64,000 nt of DNA, from NCBI GenBank assembly GCA_016303065.1, contig JAEDMJ010000003.1, forward strand, positions 1 through 64,000, given 5' to 3'. The translations under genes were made by a program, and so were the position numbers. This document shows positions 44,490-54,549 of this stretch, piece after piece (within the stretch, counting starts at the first letter, position 1; each line of letters opens with the position of its first letter). The notes beneath the pieces are model-generated. The model ran no database searches, was not told the DNA's origin, and worked only from the letters and a program-made list of their open reading frames with translations. This DNA is from Clostridiales bacterium (GTDB lineage: Bacteria; Bacillota; Clostridia; Oscillospirales; QAMX01).

Positions 44490-44534
44490 ATCAGTTGTCT
44501 TCCTTTCAAAATACACAGACGCCAAAGATGTCTC

Positions 44535-46592
44535 TCAGCGCTGCTCGTATTGGTAAATTGTGATGGCGTCTTTCAGCATGTTCACAACTTCGTCCATGGT
44601 TTTCCCTTTGACCTGCGCTCCCGCAGTCGTGAAATGTCCCCCGCCGCCAAGCTTCTCCATTATCAGCTGGACGTTTATTCGGCCCAGAGATCTGGCGGAA
44701 ATGCTTACCGTGTCCTCAAACGGGAAGAGCACGAAGGACCCCGCGACGCCCGTGATGTTCATAAGATCGTCCGCCGCAGCCGCCGCAAGCGCCCTGTCAA
44801 CGGGTTTGTCGGAAACGCTGACAGCGTACATATTGTCCACAAAGACCGCCTTTTTGACGATCTCCGCCCGCTCGATATAGCTTTTCATGTCGCTTTGGAA
44901 CATTTTCTTGATTTCAACGGATTCCGCGCCGTTCCTGCGCAGGTACGCCGCCGCCTCAAAGGTGCGAACTCCGGTCTTCACGGCAAAGCTCTTTGTGTCG
45001 AGGATTATGCCCGCAAGCATGGCGCTCGCCTCAACCCGCAGCATATCTCCCGAGTCCAGCATATACCCAAGTATTTCCGCGATCAGCTCGCACACCGAAG
45101 AAGCCGTGGGCTCGTGGATATTCAGAACGGCGTTGTCGATATAGTCCGCGACGCGCCGGTGATGGTCGACGACCGCAATCTTCGAGAAAGCGGACAGAAG
45201 GTTCTTGTCCTCCACATAGTTCGAGCGGTTTGTGTCCACAACGACAAGGAGACTGCCCGGTTTTATTTCGATAAGCGCGTCTTCCGGGGAAATGAACACG
45301 TCGCGGTACTCGGGAGCCTGCTCCAAAAGCCCGATCAAAAGTCCCGCGTTGTTCAGTTTTTTGTCGACGATTATCCTCGCCCGCTTCCCGCACTTTCTCG
45401 CGGCGCACACAATGCCCGCGGTGCCGCCGACGCTGTCCAAATCAGCGATGCGGTGGCCCATGGCGTAAACGTCCGTGCTGTCATTTATGAGACCCCGCAG
45501 GACATTGGACATGATCCTGCTCTTGACCTTCGTGTGCTTTTCCTTTTCGTGGGTCATTCCGCCGAAGAACTCAAAATCCTTTTTCGTCTTTATGACCGCC
45601 TGATCCCCTCCGCGGGAAATCGCCATATCCAGCGCCAGCGCCGAAAAACGCTCCGCCTCCGCAAGGTCGGAAGAATCCCGGCCGATGCCGATGCTCACGG
45701 TAAGAGGAACTCCGCTGGGCGCCTTGATCGATTTCACCCGCTCAAGGATGTCAAAACGGTCGGCAGCCATTTTTCTGACAGAACGCTCATCCGCACAGAA
45801 CATATATCTGTCCCGGTCGGTCTTTCTGAAGATACAGTCCGCGCCGATCTCCTCGACCCAGGCGCGCATCGCCGTGTCCAAATCCGCCATCATTGAGGTT
45901 CTGACCGATTCGCTGCTCCCGCGGCCAATGTCCTCGTAGTTGTCACAGACAAGCTCTCCGAACACAAGGCGGCTTCCGTCAAGCTCTTCCCGAAGAGCGA
46001 TCTCCTCCGTGCGCTCAATCCAGTAAAGCGCGGCGAAAAGGTTGCTGTAATCCCCTTTTCCGGGGCGGACAATGCTCGAATATATCTCAAAGCTCCGCCC
46101 GTCGATCACTTCCGTCTCCGGCTTCTGAACCTTTCCCTCGATTATCCACTTCAGGTCAAATCCCGGAACAACGTCCTTGAGCTGCATCTGAAAATAGTTG
46201 TTCGGACAGCCGGTAAGGCGCAGGAACTCGTTGTTGCACCAGACAAGCTCGCCCGTGTCGACTTTGACAAGAATGATCGGAGCAGGCATATTGAGAAGAG
46301 AGTCGTTTACCGCCATGTCCGTGTTCACCGGCACCTTCTCATAATACGGCGTCAGCACCACCGAACGCTTTTTTGCCGCCGCAAGAGAAGCCGCCACCGC
46401 TCCGATGTAAACAACGAATTCCGCCGCGCTCAGATACCATCTTCCGGCATATTTAAGCTCTATCCACAGCGTCGCCCCCACAAAGACCGGCACAACGGCA
46501 TAAAGGACGACCGCAATTGCAGAAACGCTTTTTTTGACACGCTTTTCCGTTTTCAACCCGAATCCCGCGCCTTTCCGCAGCCCGGAGCACAA
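44535..46592 (-). CDS. gdpP: Cyclic-di-AMP phosphodiesterase GdpP
   Basis: 685 residues. Two membrane helices (~22-44, 55-73), a PAS domain (~90-190), a degenerate GGDEF domain (~200-340; SIGIGRD kept but GGDEF replaced), and the DHH/DHHA1 phosphodiesterase part (GHRIADLDSVGG, VVDTNRSN, VVDHHRR, GGGGHFTTAGA). It hydrolyses c-di-AMP to pApA and sets potassium and wall homeostasis. A TTG at 46592 is used here; a TTG at 46556 is an alternative, since no Shine-Dalgarno site fits well. Confidence 0.95.
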   Translation of the reverse strand: MCSGLRKGAGFGLKTEKRVKKSVSAIAVVLYAVVPVFVGATLWIELKYAGRWYLSAAEFVVYIGAVAASLAAAKKRSVVLTPYYEKVPVNTDMAVNDSLLNMPAPIILVKVDTGELVWCNNEFLRLTGCPNNYFQMQLKDVVPGFDLKWIIEGKVQKPETEVIDGRSFEIYSSIVRPGKGDYSNLFAALYWIERTEEIALREELDGSRLVFGELVCDNYEDIGRGSSESVRTSMMADLDTAMRAWVEEIGADCIFRKTDRDRYMFCADERSVRKMAADRFDILERVKSIKAPSGVPLTVSIGIGRDSSDLAEAERFSALALDMAISRGGDQAVIKTKKDFEFFGGMTHEKEKHTKVKSRIMSNVLRGLINDSTDVYAMGHRIADLDSVGGTAGIVCAARKCGKRARIIVDKKLNNAGLLIGLLEQAPEYRDVFISPEDALIEIKPGSLLVVVDTNRSNYVEDKNLLSAFSKIAVVDHHRRVADYIDNAVLNIHEPTASSVCELIAEILGYMLDSGDMLRVEASAMLAGIILDTKSFAVKTGVRTFEAAAYLRRNGAESVEIKKMFQSDMKSYIERAEIVKKAVFVDNMYAVSVSDKPVDRALAAAAADDLMNITGVAGSFVLFPFEDTVSISARSLGRINVQLIMEKLGGGGHFTTAGAQVKGKTMDEVVNMLKDAITIYQYEQR

Positions 46593-46622
46593 ATCTCCGG
46601 CAAATATAAAACCTCTAAGATA

Positions 46623-46651
46623 ATTATATCAGAAACATGAAAAAAATTCAA
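46623..46651 (-). promoter_or_regulatory. Promoter of gdpP-rplI-rnz
   Basis: TTGAAT (46646-46651) and TATAAT (46623-46628) on the minus strand, 17 bases apart; the leader is only about 25 bases. Confidence 0.72.
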
Positions 46652-46772
46652 CACGTCCCCCCTCTTTTTTCCCGTTTTGCTTTTTTGGTCTTTTCTTCTC
46701 TCCTTTCAAAATATCCCTTCCCGGCCTTCGCTTCCGGAAAAGCCTGAAATTTTTTCCCCCCCAAAAAAAGAA

Positions 46773-46815
46773 AAAACATGGTTTTTCCGCGCCTTGCACG
46801 GAGAAACCATGTTTT
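46773..46815 (-). terminator. Terminator of the polC operon
   Basis: Hairpin AAAACATGGTTT...AAACCATGTTTT (46773-46815) with a CTCCG/CGGAA inner stem; a T run TTTTTTCTTTTTTT follows on the minus strand. Confidence 0.88.
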
Positions 46816-46819
46816 CGGT

Positions 46820-49800
46820 TCACATATCGAACAGTGTCGTCTGGCGGCTTTCGGGCATTCCTTCAAGCGCGCCGAGACGGCGAAGATCCTTCACGATAGT
46901 GTCGCTGAGCTTTTTGCACCGGTCGGAAAGATCCTCCACCGACGCAAAAGCGCCTTTTTCCCTCTCCTCGGCAAGCTCGTTTGCCGCAATTCCGCCAAGG
47001 CCCGGAACCGCCTGGAAAGGCAGGCGCAGCGCCTTTTCTTCCCGGCAGATGCCGAAGAACTGGGGCTCCGACCTGTAAAGGTCGATCGGCAGGAACCTGA
47101 ATCCGCGGGCAAGGAACTCGTGGGCGATCTCAAGGGTGCGCACAAGCTCCTTTTCCGTCTGGGTCGCCTTGTTCCCGAGGGCTTCCATCTCACGGATGCG
47201 CCGCTTCACGGCCTCATCTCCGGCAAGCATGGCGTCGGCGTCAAACGCCTTTGCCTTTATTCCGAAGAACGACCCGTAATACTCAAGCGGATGGTAAACC
47301 TTGAACCAGGCGATTCTGAGAGCCATCACGACGTAGGCCGAAGCGTGGGCTTTCGGGAAAAGATAACTGATCTTGTTGCAGGACTCGATATACCACTCCG
47401 GAACGCCGTGGGCAAGCATGAGCTCCCGCCACTCCGGGGTTATCTTCGGCTCGCCCTCCACCTTGGATTTTTTTCTGACTTTTTCCATGATTTTGAACGC
47501 CGTCAGTGGCTCGATGCCCAGCTTCATCAGGTAGACCATGATGTCGTCGCGGCAGCAGATGCATCCGCGCAGGGGAATTCCGCTGGCGACAAGCTGATCC
47601 GCGTTGTCAAGCCACACTCCCGTTCCGTGGGAGAGTCCGGAAATTCTGACAAGGTCGGCGATCGTTGCCGGTTGGGTCGCGTCAAGCATCCCGCGGACGA
47701 ATCCCGTTCCGAATTCGGGGATTCCGAGAGCGCCGTTCGTTCCGGTTATCTCGTCGTCGGGAATGCCAAGAGGCTCGTTGGAGGTGAATATCCGGAGCAC
47801 GGTCGGGTCGTTTATCGGCACGTCGTCCATCTTGATGCCCGTGTTGTCTTCAAGATACCGGAGGATGGTCGGGTCGTCCTTTCCGAGAAGGTCAAACTTC
47901 AGGACGTTTGAGTCGATGGAGTGGTAGTCGACGTGGGTCGTTATCATGTCGATGTCTTTTCCCGCAGGGGTCTGTACCGGGGTGAACTCGTAGATCTCCT
48001 TGTCCTTCGGAATGACGATAAGACCTCCGGGGTGCTGGCCCGTGGTTTTTTTGACGCCCGTACAGCCGATCGTCAGGCGGTTTTCCTCCGCCTTGCTGAG
48101 GTGGAGCCCCCGCTCCTCGCAGTACTTTTTGACATAGCCGTAGGCGATCTTGTCCTTGACGGCAGAGACCGTTCCGACCTTGAAGACCTTGTCCGCGCCG
48201 AAAAGCTCTTTCGTGTGTTCGTGGGCTTTGGCCTGGTATTCTCCGGAAAAGTTCAGGTCGATGTCCGGCTCCTTGTCGGCGTTGAAGCCAAGGAACGTGG
48301 CAAAGGGAATGTCAAAACCGTCGCGGATCATGAGCGTTCCGCAGTTGGGGCAGTTCTTGTCCGGCATGTCCGGCCCAAGGTCGGCTTCGGGATGAAATTC
48401 CGAATATTTGCAATTCGGGCACCGATAGTGGGGCGGAAGGGCGTTTATTTCGGTTATCCCCGAAAAAAACGCCACGATCGACGAGCCCACCGAGCCTCTG
48501 GAGCCGACGAGATATCCGTTTTCCATGGAACGCTTGATGAGTTTCTGGGAAAACATGTACATAACGTCGTAGCCGTGGCCGATTATCGGCTCCAGCTCTT
48601 TGTTTATTGCCGTCTCAACGATCTCCGGCAGCGGATCCCCGTAGAGCTCCTTTGCCTTCGACCAGGTAAGCCGCCTCAGCTCCTCGTCCGAACCGGGAAG
48701 CTTCGGCGGAAAAAGTCCGTCGGGGAAGGGTTTCGTCCCGTCCTCGCACCAGTCGGCAACGATGTTTGTATTTGTGACGACAACCTCCCACGCCTTTTTC
48801 TCACCGAGATACGCAAACTCTTCAAGCATCTCGTCCGTGGTCCGAAGATAGAGGGGCGCCTGGTTGTCGCAGTCCTTGAAGCCCTCGCTGGCCTGGAGAA
48901 TGGCGCGGAAGCGCGCGTCCTCCTTGTCGAGAAAGTGCACGTCCCCCGTGGCCACGACGGGTTTTCCGAGCTTTTCGCCCAGCCGCACGATCCGTCTGTT
49001 GAAATCCCTGAGATCGTCCTCGGTGTAATACTGGATCTCGTCCTTGCCGCGCTTTATGCCGTCGCGGATCATGAATTCGTTGTTTCCCAGGGGCTGGATC
49101 TCAAGAAAATCGTAGTACGACGCGATGCGCTCGATCTCTTCGGCGCTCTTTCCGTCGGCAATTGCGGAGTAGAGCTCGCCCGCTTCGCAGGCAGAACCGA
49201 CGATGAGCCCTTCGCGGTATTTGTCCAGTTCAAAGCGCGGTATGACCGGGTTCTTTCTGCGGTTCAAATATTTAAGATGTCCGATGCTGACCAGGCGGTA
49301 CAGATTGACAATGCCCGTCCGGTTCTTTGCAAGCAGAATTATGTGATACGTCTTTGCCGGCAGGCCGAGCGCGCCGCTGGAGGCGTTTTTATACTTTCTT
49401 TCCGTCAAAAGCCCGTTAAGCTCCGAAAGCTTCGCCGCACCAAGCTCGCTTTCGGCCCTCCGCATGAGCTCCGCGAAAATGAACGCCAGCGCCGCCGTGT
49501 CCTCCGCGGCTGTGTGGTGGCGAAACTGCGGGGCTTTAAGGTGTTCGGCGACGACGTCAAGCTTGTGCCTTGAAAGCTCGGGAAGCAAAACCCGCGAAAT
49601 CTCCAGAGTGTCCACGGACACCGGAGTCCAGTCCAGCCCGATGCGCCCGCAGGCCTCGGCAATAAATCCCGTGTCAAAGGAAGCGTTGTGGGCAACGACC
49701 GGCCTGTCCCTGCAGAATTCGCGGAAAGCCCGCACCGCCTCGTCTTCCTTCGGCGCGCCGGAAACCGTCGCATCGGTTATTCCGGTGAGCTTTGTAATAA

Positions 49801-51247
49801 ACGCGCTGATGGGTTTTTCCGGGTTCACATATGTGTGGAATGTCTCCCCGGTCACGCCGTTTTTGACAATGCAGGCTCCGATCTCGGTTATGCGCTCCCG
49901 GCGGGCATCGGTCCCCGTGGTTTCAAGGTCAAAACAGACAAATTCACCGTTCAGCGGCTCGTCCGAGTCCCCGACGACGGCGTTGGATTCCGTTGTGGCC
50001 GTTGAAAAATACCCCTCGCAGCCGTAAATGATCTTTATGCCTTTTCCGGCCTTCAGGGCTTCCGGGAATGCCTGGGTCACGCCGTGGTCGGTGATGGCGA
50101 TCGCCTTGTGCCCCCAGGATTTCGCCCGAGAAATAAGGCTTGTGGCGGTGGAAACCGCATCCATCTGGCTCATGGTGGTGTGCATATGCAGCTCGACGCG
50201 CTTTTCCGAACAGGTGTCCTTCTTTTCCGGTTTGTCCGCGCGGACTATGTCGAAAAATTTCAAAACGCGGTCCCCGTAGAAATTGTCCTGTTCCATCTCT
50301 CCGCGAACCTTTATGTAGGCACCGACCGTCAGGTTTTTCAAAAGACTGTCGCTGTTTTCGACGGCAATTATGCGCTTTATGCGGACCGAACCGGTCTTGT
50401 CGGTGATGTCGGCGGAGATGATCCTCTGGCGTCCGGAACGAGTGTCCTTTACGTCCATGGCGAAGACCTCGCCGCACACGGCGACCTCTCCCACGTCCGA
50501 GTCGATCTCGCTCATCTTTATCGGGGCTTCACCGAAGTTCTTTCCGAAATAGATGTCCTCATCCGGAACGGGCGGCGCTTTCGGTCTTGGCGGACGCTTT
50601 GAAAATCCGTTCTTTTGGAAACGCGCCTGCTCCCGGGGCTCTTCCGTCCGCTCCGGCGGCGCTTTGGGCTCCGGTTCAGGGATGCTGTACGCCTCTTCCT
50701 CCGGAGCGAAGCGGACCGGAGCGCTCCAGCTGTATCCGCAGTCCGGCCCCTCGTCCGTACAGCACGGAAGCTCCTCCGGGTCTTCCTCGAAAACGACCTG
50801 CAGCTTTTCCGAAAAGGACTCCCGAAGTATCCGTTCGATCTCTCTTGCAATTCCCGCGTCGGCCAAAAGCTCCGCTCCCGGAGTTTTCAGCGAAACGATG
50901 AACTTTCCGTTTTCCCGTCTCACCGAGCACCCGGAAAGCACCGCCCCCGATATGGGATCGCCCTTCACCGCGCAGTCGATCACCGCCGGGATCATCGCGT
51001 CTTCAAGCGCTCCGTAGACCGGCGTCAGTTCGACTTTTCTCAGTGTGTACGCACGCTGAATCCGGCGCTCAATACCGGAGAGCTCCGGATATGTAAGCGG
51101 ACGCTCAAATTTCACGCAGACGTGAAGATATCTCTCTTCGCGGTCAAGGTTAAGCTTTGTGCACACTGCGTTCTGCACCGCTTCCCCCAAACCCGCTTTA
51201 TCAAAATCCGCAAGCCTGAAGGCTTCACGGATGCTTGCCTGTGACAT
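46820..51247 (-). CDS. polC: DNA polymerase III, alpha subunit, PolC type
   Basis: 1475 residues, the length of Gram-positive PolC. Order: N-terminal domain (1-~200) with a Pro/Glu-rich linker, OB domain (~252-335, EVAVCGEVFAMDVKDT), PHP domain from 351 (VELHMHTTMSQMDAVS, AITDHGV), the inserted 3'-5' exonuclease from 436 (FVCFDLETTG), the rest of PHP, the polymerase core (PDIDLNFSGEYQ with the catalytic Asp pair) and the helix-hairpin-helix end. It is the main replicative polymerase of Firmicutes. Last gene of the pyrH...polC run. Confidence 0.97.
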   Translation of the reverse strand: MSQASIREAFRLADFDKAGLGEAVQNAVCTKLNLDREERYLHVCVKFERPLTYPELSGIERRIQRAYTLRKVELTPVYGALEDAMIPAVIDCAVKGDPISGAVLSGCSVRRENGKFIVSLKTPGAELLADAGIAREIERILRESFSEKLQVVFEEDPEELPCCTDEGPDCGYSWSAPVRFAPEEEAYSIPEPEPKAPPERTEEPREQARFQKNGFSKRPPRPKAPPVPDEDIYFGKNFGEAPIKMSEIDSDVGEVAVCGEVFAMDVKDTRSGRQRIISADITDKTGSVRIKRIIAVENSDSLLKNLTVGAYIKVRGEMEQDNFYGDRVLKFFDIVRADKPEKKDTCSEKRVELHMHTTMSQMDAVSTATSLISRAKSWGHKAIAITDHGVTQAFPEALKAGKGIKIIYGCEGYFSTATTESNAVVGDSDEPLNGEFVCFDLETTGTDARRERITEIGACIVKNGVTGETFHTYVNPEKPISAFITKLTGITDATVSGAPKEDEAVRAFREFCRDRPVVAHNASFDTGFIAEACGRIGLDWTPVSVDTLEISRVLLPELSRHKLDVVAEHLKAPQFRHHTAAEDTAALAFIFAELMRRAESELGAAKLSELNGLLTERKYKNASSGALGLPAKTYHIILLAKNRTGIVNLYRLVSIGHLKYLNRRKNPVIPRFELDKYREGLIVGSACEAGELYSAIADGKSAEEIERIASYYDFLEIQPLGNNEFMIRDGIKRGKDEIQYYTEDDLRDFNRRIVRLGEKLGKPVVATGDVHFLDKEDARFRAILQASEGFKDCDNQAPLYLRTTDEMLEEFAYLGEKKAWEVVVTNTNIVADWCEDGTKPFPDGLFPPKLPGSDEELRRLTWSKAKELYGDPLPEIVETAINKELEPIIGHGYDVMYMFSQKLIKRSMENGYLVGSRGSVGSSIVAFFSGITEINALPPHYRCPNCKYSEFHPEADLGPDMPDKNCPNCGTLMIRDGFDIPFATFLGFNADKEPDIDLNFSGEYQAKAHEHTKELFGADKVFKVGTVSAVKDKIAYGYVKKYCEERGLHLSKAEENRLTIGCTGVKKTTGQHPGGLIVIPKDKEIYEFTPVQTPAGKDIDMITTHVDYHSIDSNVLKFDLLGKDDPTILRYLEDNTGIKMDDVPINDPTVLRIFTSNEPLGIPDDEITGTNGALGIPEFGTGFVRGMLDATQPATIADLVRISGLSHGTGVWLDNADQLVASGIPLRGCICCRDDIMVYLMKLGIEPLTAFKIMEKVRKKSKVEGEPKITPEWRELMLAHGVPEWYIESCNKISYLFPKAHASAYVVMALRIAWFKVYHPLEYYGSFFGIKAKAFDADAMLAGDEAVKRRIREMEALGNKATQTEKELVRTLEIAHEFLARGFRFLPIDLYRSEPQFFGICREEKALRLPFQAVPGLGGIAANELAEEREKGAFASVEDLSDRCKKLSDTIVKDLRRLGALEGMPESRQTTLFDM

Positions 51248-51270
51248 TGGTACATCCTTTCATTGCCGCT

Positions 51271-52329
51271 TCAAAGGAGCGCTCTGAGCTCGTCCAGCAG
51301 AGCTTCAACGGCGGCGTCTGCCGGAACCTTTCTGAGCGGAGTCCCCTTTACAAAAAGAAGAAATTCGTCAATTCCTCCGGCAAGGCCGACATCGGCCTCT
51401 CTGGCCTCCCCCGGCCCGTTCACGATGCAGCCCATGACCGCCACCGTCAGCTTTTTGCCGGTCTTCATCCCGGCGACGGCTTCGCTGACCTCCGCCGCGA
51501 CCTTTTCGAGGCAGACCCGCGTTCTCCCGCAGGTCGGGCATGAGACAACGTTTATTCCCGACGAATTAAGCCCGGCGGCGCTGAGAATATCTTTCGCCGC
51601 CCTGACCTCCTGAACCGGGTCCCCCGTCAGAGACACACGGATCGTGTCTCCGACGCCCATGGCCAGAAGCGCGCCGATGCCGATTGCCGAACGAAGTCTT
51701 CCGGCTTCGTTCGCTCCGGCTTCCGTCACGCCGATGTGAAGGGGATATCTGAACTTCTCCGACGCGGCAAGGTTTGCCTCGATCGTCCTGGCAACGTCGC
51801 TTGCCTTTATGGAAAGACAGATGTCGGTAAAGCCGAATTTTTCAAGGGCGGAAATATTCTCCTCCGCACTCATTATGAGCGCCTCCGCGGTCGGCCCTCC
51901 GCACTTTTCCAAAATGTCCCTGCGGACCGAACCGCTGTTGACTCCCACGCGGATCGGAACTTTTCCCGCGGCGCAGGCCTTCGCAACGCGCCTGATGCGG
52001 TCTTCGGAGCCGATATTTCCCGGATTTATCCTTATCTTGTCCGCGCCGCTTTCCAGTGCGGCAAGGGCAAGGCGATAGTCAAAATGTATGTCCGCAGAAA
52101 GCGGCAGGGGCGAACGCGCCCGTATTTTTCCAAAGGCTCTCGCCGACTCCATATCCGGCACGGCAAGCCGCACAAGATCGCAGCCCGCCTCCGCCAAAGC
52201 GGCGATCTGTTCACAGGCCGCTTCCACGTCCGTCGTCGGCACGTTCGTCATGGATTGGATCGAGATCGGCGCGCCGGCGCCGATGACCAGTCCGCCCGCA
52301 TTTATCGCCGTGGTAATCTTTCGTTTCAT
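51271..52329 (-). CDS. ispG: 4-hydroxy-3-methylbut-2-enyl diphosphate synthase (IspG/GcpE)
   Basis: 352 residues, standard bacterial length. The [4Fe-4S] site is VSCPTCGRTRVC with a third Cys in MGCIVNGPGEA; the N-terminal TIM barrel (ISIQSMTNVPTTDV) is intact. It makes HMBPP from MEcPP in the methylerythritol phosphate pathway. Together with dxr in the same operon it shows that isoprenoids come by the MEP route. It occupies the slot that proS has in Bacillus. Confidence 0.96.
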   Translation of the reverse strand: MKRKITTAINAGGLVIGAGAPISIQSMTNVPTTDVEAACEQIAALAEAGCDLVRLAVPDMESARAFGKIRARSPLPLSADIHFDYRLALAALESGADKIRINPGNIGSEDRIRRVAKACAAGKVPIRVGVNSGSVRRDILEKCGGPTAEALIMSAEENISALEKFGFTDICLSIKASDVARTIEANLAASEKFRYPLHIGVTEAGANEAGRLRSAIGIGALLAMGVGDTIRVSLTGDPVQEVRAAKDILSAAGLNSSGINVVSCPTCGRTRVCLEKVAAEVSEAVAGMKTGKKLTVAVMGCIVNGPGEAREADVGLAGGIDEFLLFVKGTPLRKVPADAAVEALLDELRALL

Positions 52330-52353
52330 TTTACGCTGTTTACCCTTTCAAGT

Positions 52354-53388
52354 TCAGCCTTTAATCAGCCGCACGATGTCGTTGAAGGTGACAAAAACCA
52401 TAAGCGCCATGAAAAGCACCAGCCCGGCAAGATGAACGTAGTTCTCATATTTCGGATTCAGCTTTCTGACTCCGAACAGGCCGAGAACAAGCTCAACGGC
52501 CAGGAAAAACACTCTTCCTCCGTCAAGGGCCGGAAGCGGAAGCATATTCATAACCGCAAGGTTAATGGCAATAAACGCCGCAAGCTCAAAAAACACCTCG
52601 AGGCTGTAATTTTTTGCGGCGGAGGACATGACCGCCGTTATTCCGACCGGCCCCGACATATCCGTGACCTTCGCCGCGCCGCTGAACAGGTCCATGATGC
52701 TCATCCGTATCATCCGGACGTATTCCATCGAGATCCTTCCGGCATACCCGAGTTTTGAAAAAAAGGTCGCTTCCTTCGTTTCAAGATTTATGCCGTACCG
52801 AAGGCCCCCGCCCTCTTCAAACTCCCGCGGCACGATCTCGGCGTTCTCAAGCCTGACCTTTTCTCCGCCGCGGCGAACGACGATCGTGTGGCTGCTGTTT
52901 CCGCTTCGCGAAAGAAGATAGGCGATCTTTCCCGGATCAAGCACACGCTCCCCGTCGATGGAGATGATTTCGTCCCCGGCAAGAAGTCCGGCGTTCGTCC
53001 CTCCCAGGGCTTCGGGAAAGCCCGATATCACGTTCGTGGTAAGAGTTTTTACCGGCATTACAAGTATGGCCAGAATGACAAGCCCCATCAGAAAGTTCAT
53101 CGCCGATCCGGCGACAAGCACCAGAAACCTCGCCCAGACCGGTTTGTTGACAAAGGCGCGCTCGTCGGCGGAACTTTCGTCCTCGCCTTCCATGACGCAC
53201 GCTCCGCCGATCGGGAAAGCACAGACGCAAAAATCCGTTTCACCGATTTTTTTGCCGAAAAGACGCGGTCCGAGCCCGATGGAAAATGCATTCACACGGA
53301 CGCCGACCGCTTTTGCAACAAGAAAATGACCGAGCTCGTGAACAACGATCAGGAGCCCGAAAATCAAAATTGCCAGAACAATATACAT
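52354..53388 (-). CDS. rseP: Intramembrane zinc metalloprotease RseP (site-2 protease)
   Basis: 344 residues with four membrane segments. The zinc site HELGH is in the first helix, a single PDZ domain (~115-190; AGDEIISIDGERV) lies outside, and NMLPLPALDGGRVFF in the third helix holds the Asp ligand. It cuts membrane-embedded anti-sigma factors and signal peptides (RasP/RseP). Cotranscribed with dxr and cdsA. Confidence 0.95.
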   Translation of the reverse strand: MYIVLAILIFGLLIVVHELGHFLVAKAVGVRVNAFSIGLGPRLFGKKIGETDFCVCAFPIGGACVMEGEDESSADERAFVNKPVWARFLVLVAGSAMNFLMGLVILAILVMPVKTLTTNVISGFPEALGGTNAGLLAGDEIISIDGERVLDPGKIAYLLSRSGNSSHTIVVRRGGEKVRLENAEIVPREFEEGGGLRYGINLETKEATFFSKLGYAGRISMEYVRMIRMSIMDLFSGAAKVTDMSGPVGITAVMSSAAKNYSLEVFFELAAFIAINLAVMNMLPLPALDGGRVFFLAVELVLGLFGVRKLNPKYENYVHLAGLVLFMALMVFVTFNDIVRLIKG

Positions 53389-53397
53389 AAAAATCTC

Positions 53398-54549
53398 CTA
53401 AAGCGCACCGAGCGCTTTAAACGCCGCTTCGCGGGCAGCGGCGTCGGTTTCGAGAACGGAGTCAAGACTGTCGGGTTCGCTCCGGGGCACAGCGTCCATG
53501 GCCTCCCCGATAATATCCGTTATCTGCGTGAAACGAATCTTTCCCTCCGCAAACATCTGTCCCGCCGCTTCCGCCGCGGCATTGAACACCGTGGGCAGAC
53601 TCCCTCCGAGCCTTCCCGCGCGCCGTGCAAGGCCAAGGGCGGGGTAAGTGCCGCAGTCGGGTTCAAAAAACGTCAGTCCGGCGTAGTCCGAAAGCCGCAG
53701 TCTCTCAACTCCGCAGTCCTCCGAACCGTTCCCGGTCAGCGCATAGGCGATCGGAGTCCGCATATCCGGAACGCCGAGCTGGGCAAGCATCGCCCCGTCC
53801 GAAAACTCGATCAGCGAGTGTACGACGCTCTGCGGATGGATGAGTATGTCTATGCGGTCTTCGCTCAAACCGAAGAGCTGCATTGCCTCCATAAGCTCAA
53901 GTCCCTTGTTGACAAGGGACGCCGAATCCACCGTCACCTTTGCGCCCATGCTCCAGTTCGGATGCTTAAGAGCCTCGGCAAGGGTAACGTTTTCCATTTC
54001 CCCGCGGGTACGGCCGAAAAAAGCCCCGCCGGAAGCCGTAAGCGTTATGCGCGACGGCATATCCCCGGGATTTCTCGCAATACAGCGGTAGATCGCGCTG
54101 TGCTCCGAATCCACCGGAATGATCGAAACGCCCTTTTCCGCCGCCCTCTTCCGCACAATCGGACCGGCGCAGACGAGCGCCTCTTTGTTGGCAAGCGCAA
54201 TATCGTGCCCCGCATCCACCGCGGAAAGCACGGGCTTTAACCCCGCGGTTCCGACAATGGCAGCGACGACAAGCTCCGCCAGGGGGTTCGCCGCCGCCTC
54301 GCAGACTCCGTCCTCACCGGAGAGGACTTTTATTCCCGTGTCCGAAAGCCTCAGGCGGAGCTCACGCGCAGCGCGCTCGTCCGCCATCGCCGCAACAGCC
54401 GGACGAAACCTTCGTGCCTGTTCTTCCGCAAGAGAAACATTTCTTCCGGCGGCCAAAGCCGTCACCGGAATTCCAAGCCTTGCGGCCACGTCAAGCGTCT
54501 GGGTCCCGATCGAGCCGGTGGAGCCCAAAACAGATATTGCCCGCTTCAT
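53398..54549 (-). CDS. dxr: 1-deoxy-D-xylulose 5-phosphate reductoisomerase
   Basis: 383 residues. NADPH loop LGSTGSIGTQTLDV, the phosphate/metal region VDSEHSAIYRC and LTASGGAFFGRTR, and MGAKVTVDSASLVNKGLELME are all as in the family. It converts DXP to MEP, the committed step of the MEP pathway. It overlaps cdsA by four bases (ATGA). Confidence 0.97.
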   Translation of the reverse strand: MKRAISVLGSTGSIGTQTLDVAARLGIPVTALAAGRNVSLAEEQARRFRPAVAAMADERAARELRLRLSDTGIKVLSGEDGVCEAAANPLAELVVAAIVGTAGLKPVLSAVDAGHDIALANKEALVCAGPIVRKRAAEKGVSIIPVDSEHSAIYRCIARNPGDMPSRITLTASGGAFFGRTRGEMENVTLAEALKHPNWSMGAKVTVDSASLVNKGLELMEAMQLFGLSEDRIDILIHPQSVVHSLIEFSDGAMLAQLGVPDMRTPIAYALTGNGSEDCGVERLRLSDYAGLTFFEPDCGTYPALGLARRAGRLGGSLPTVFNAAAEAAGQMFAEGKIRFTQITDIIGEAMDAVPRSEPDSLDSVLETDAAAREAAFKALGAL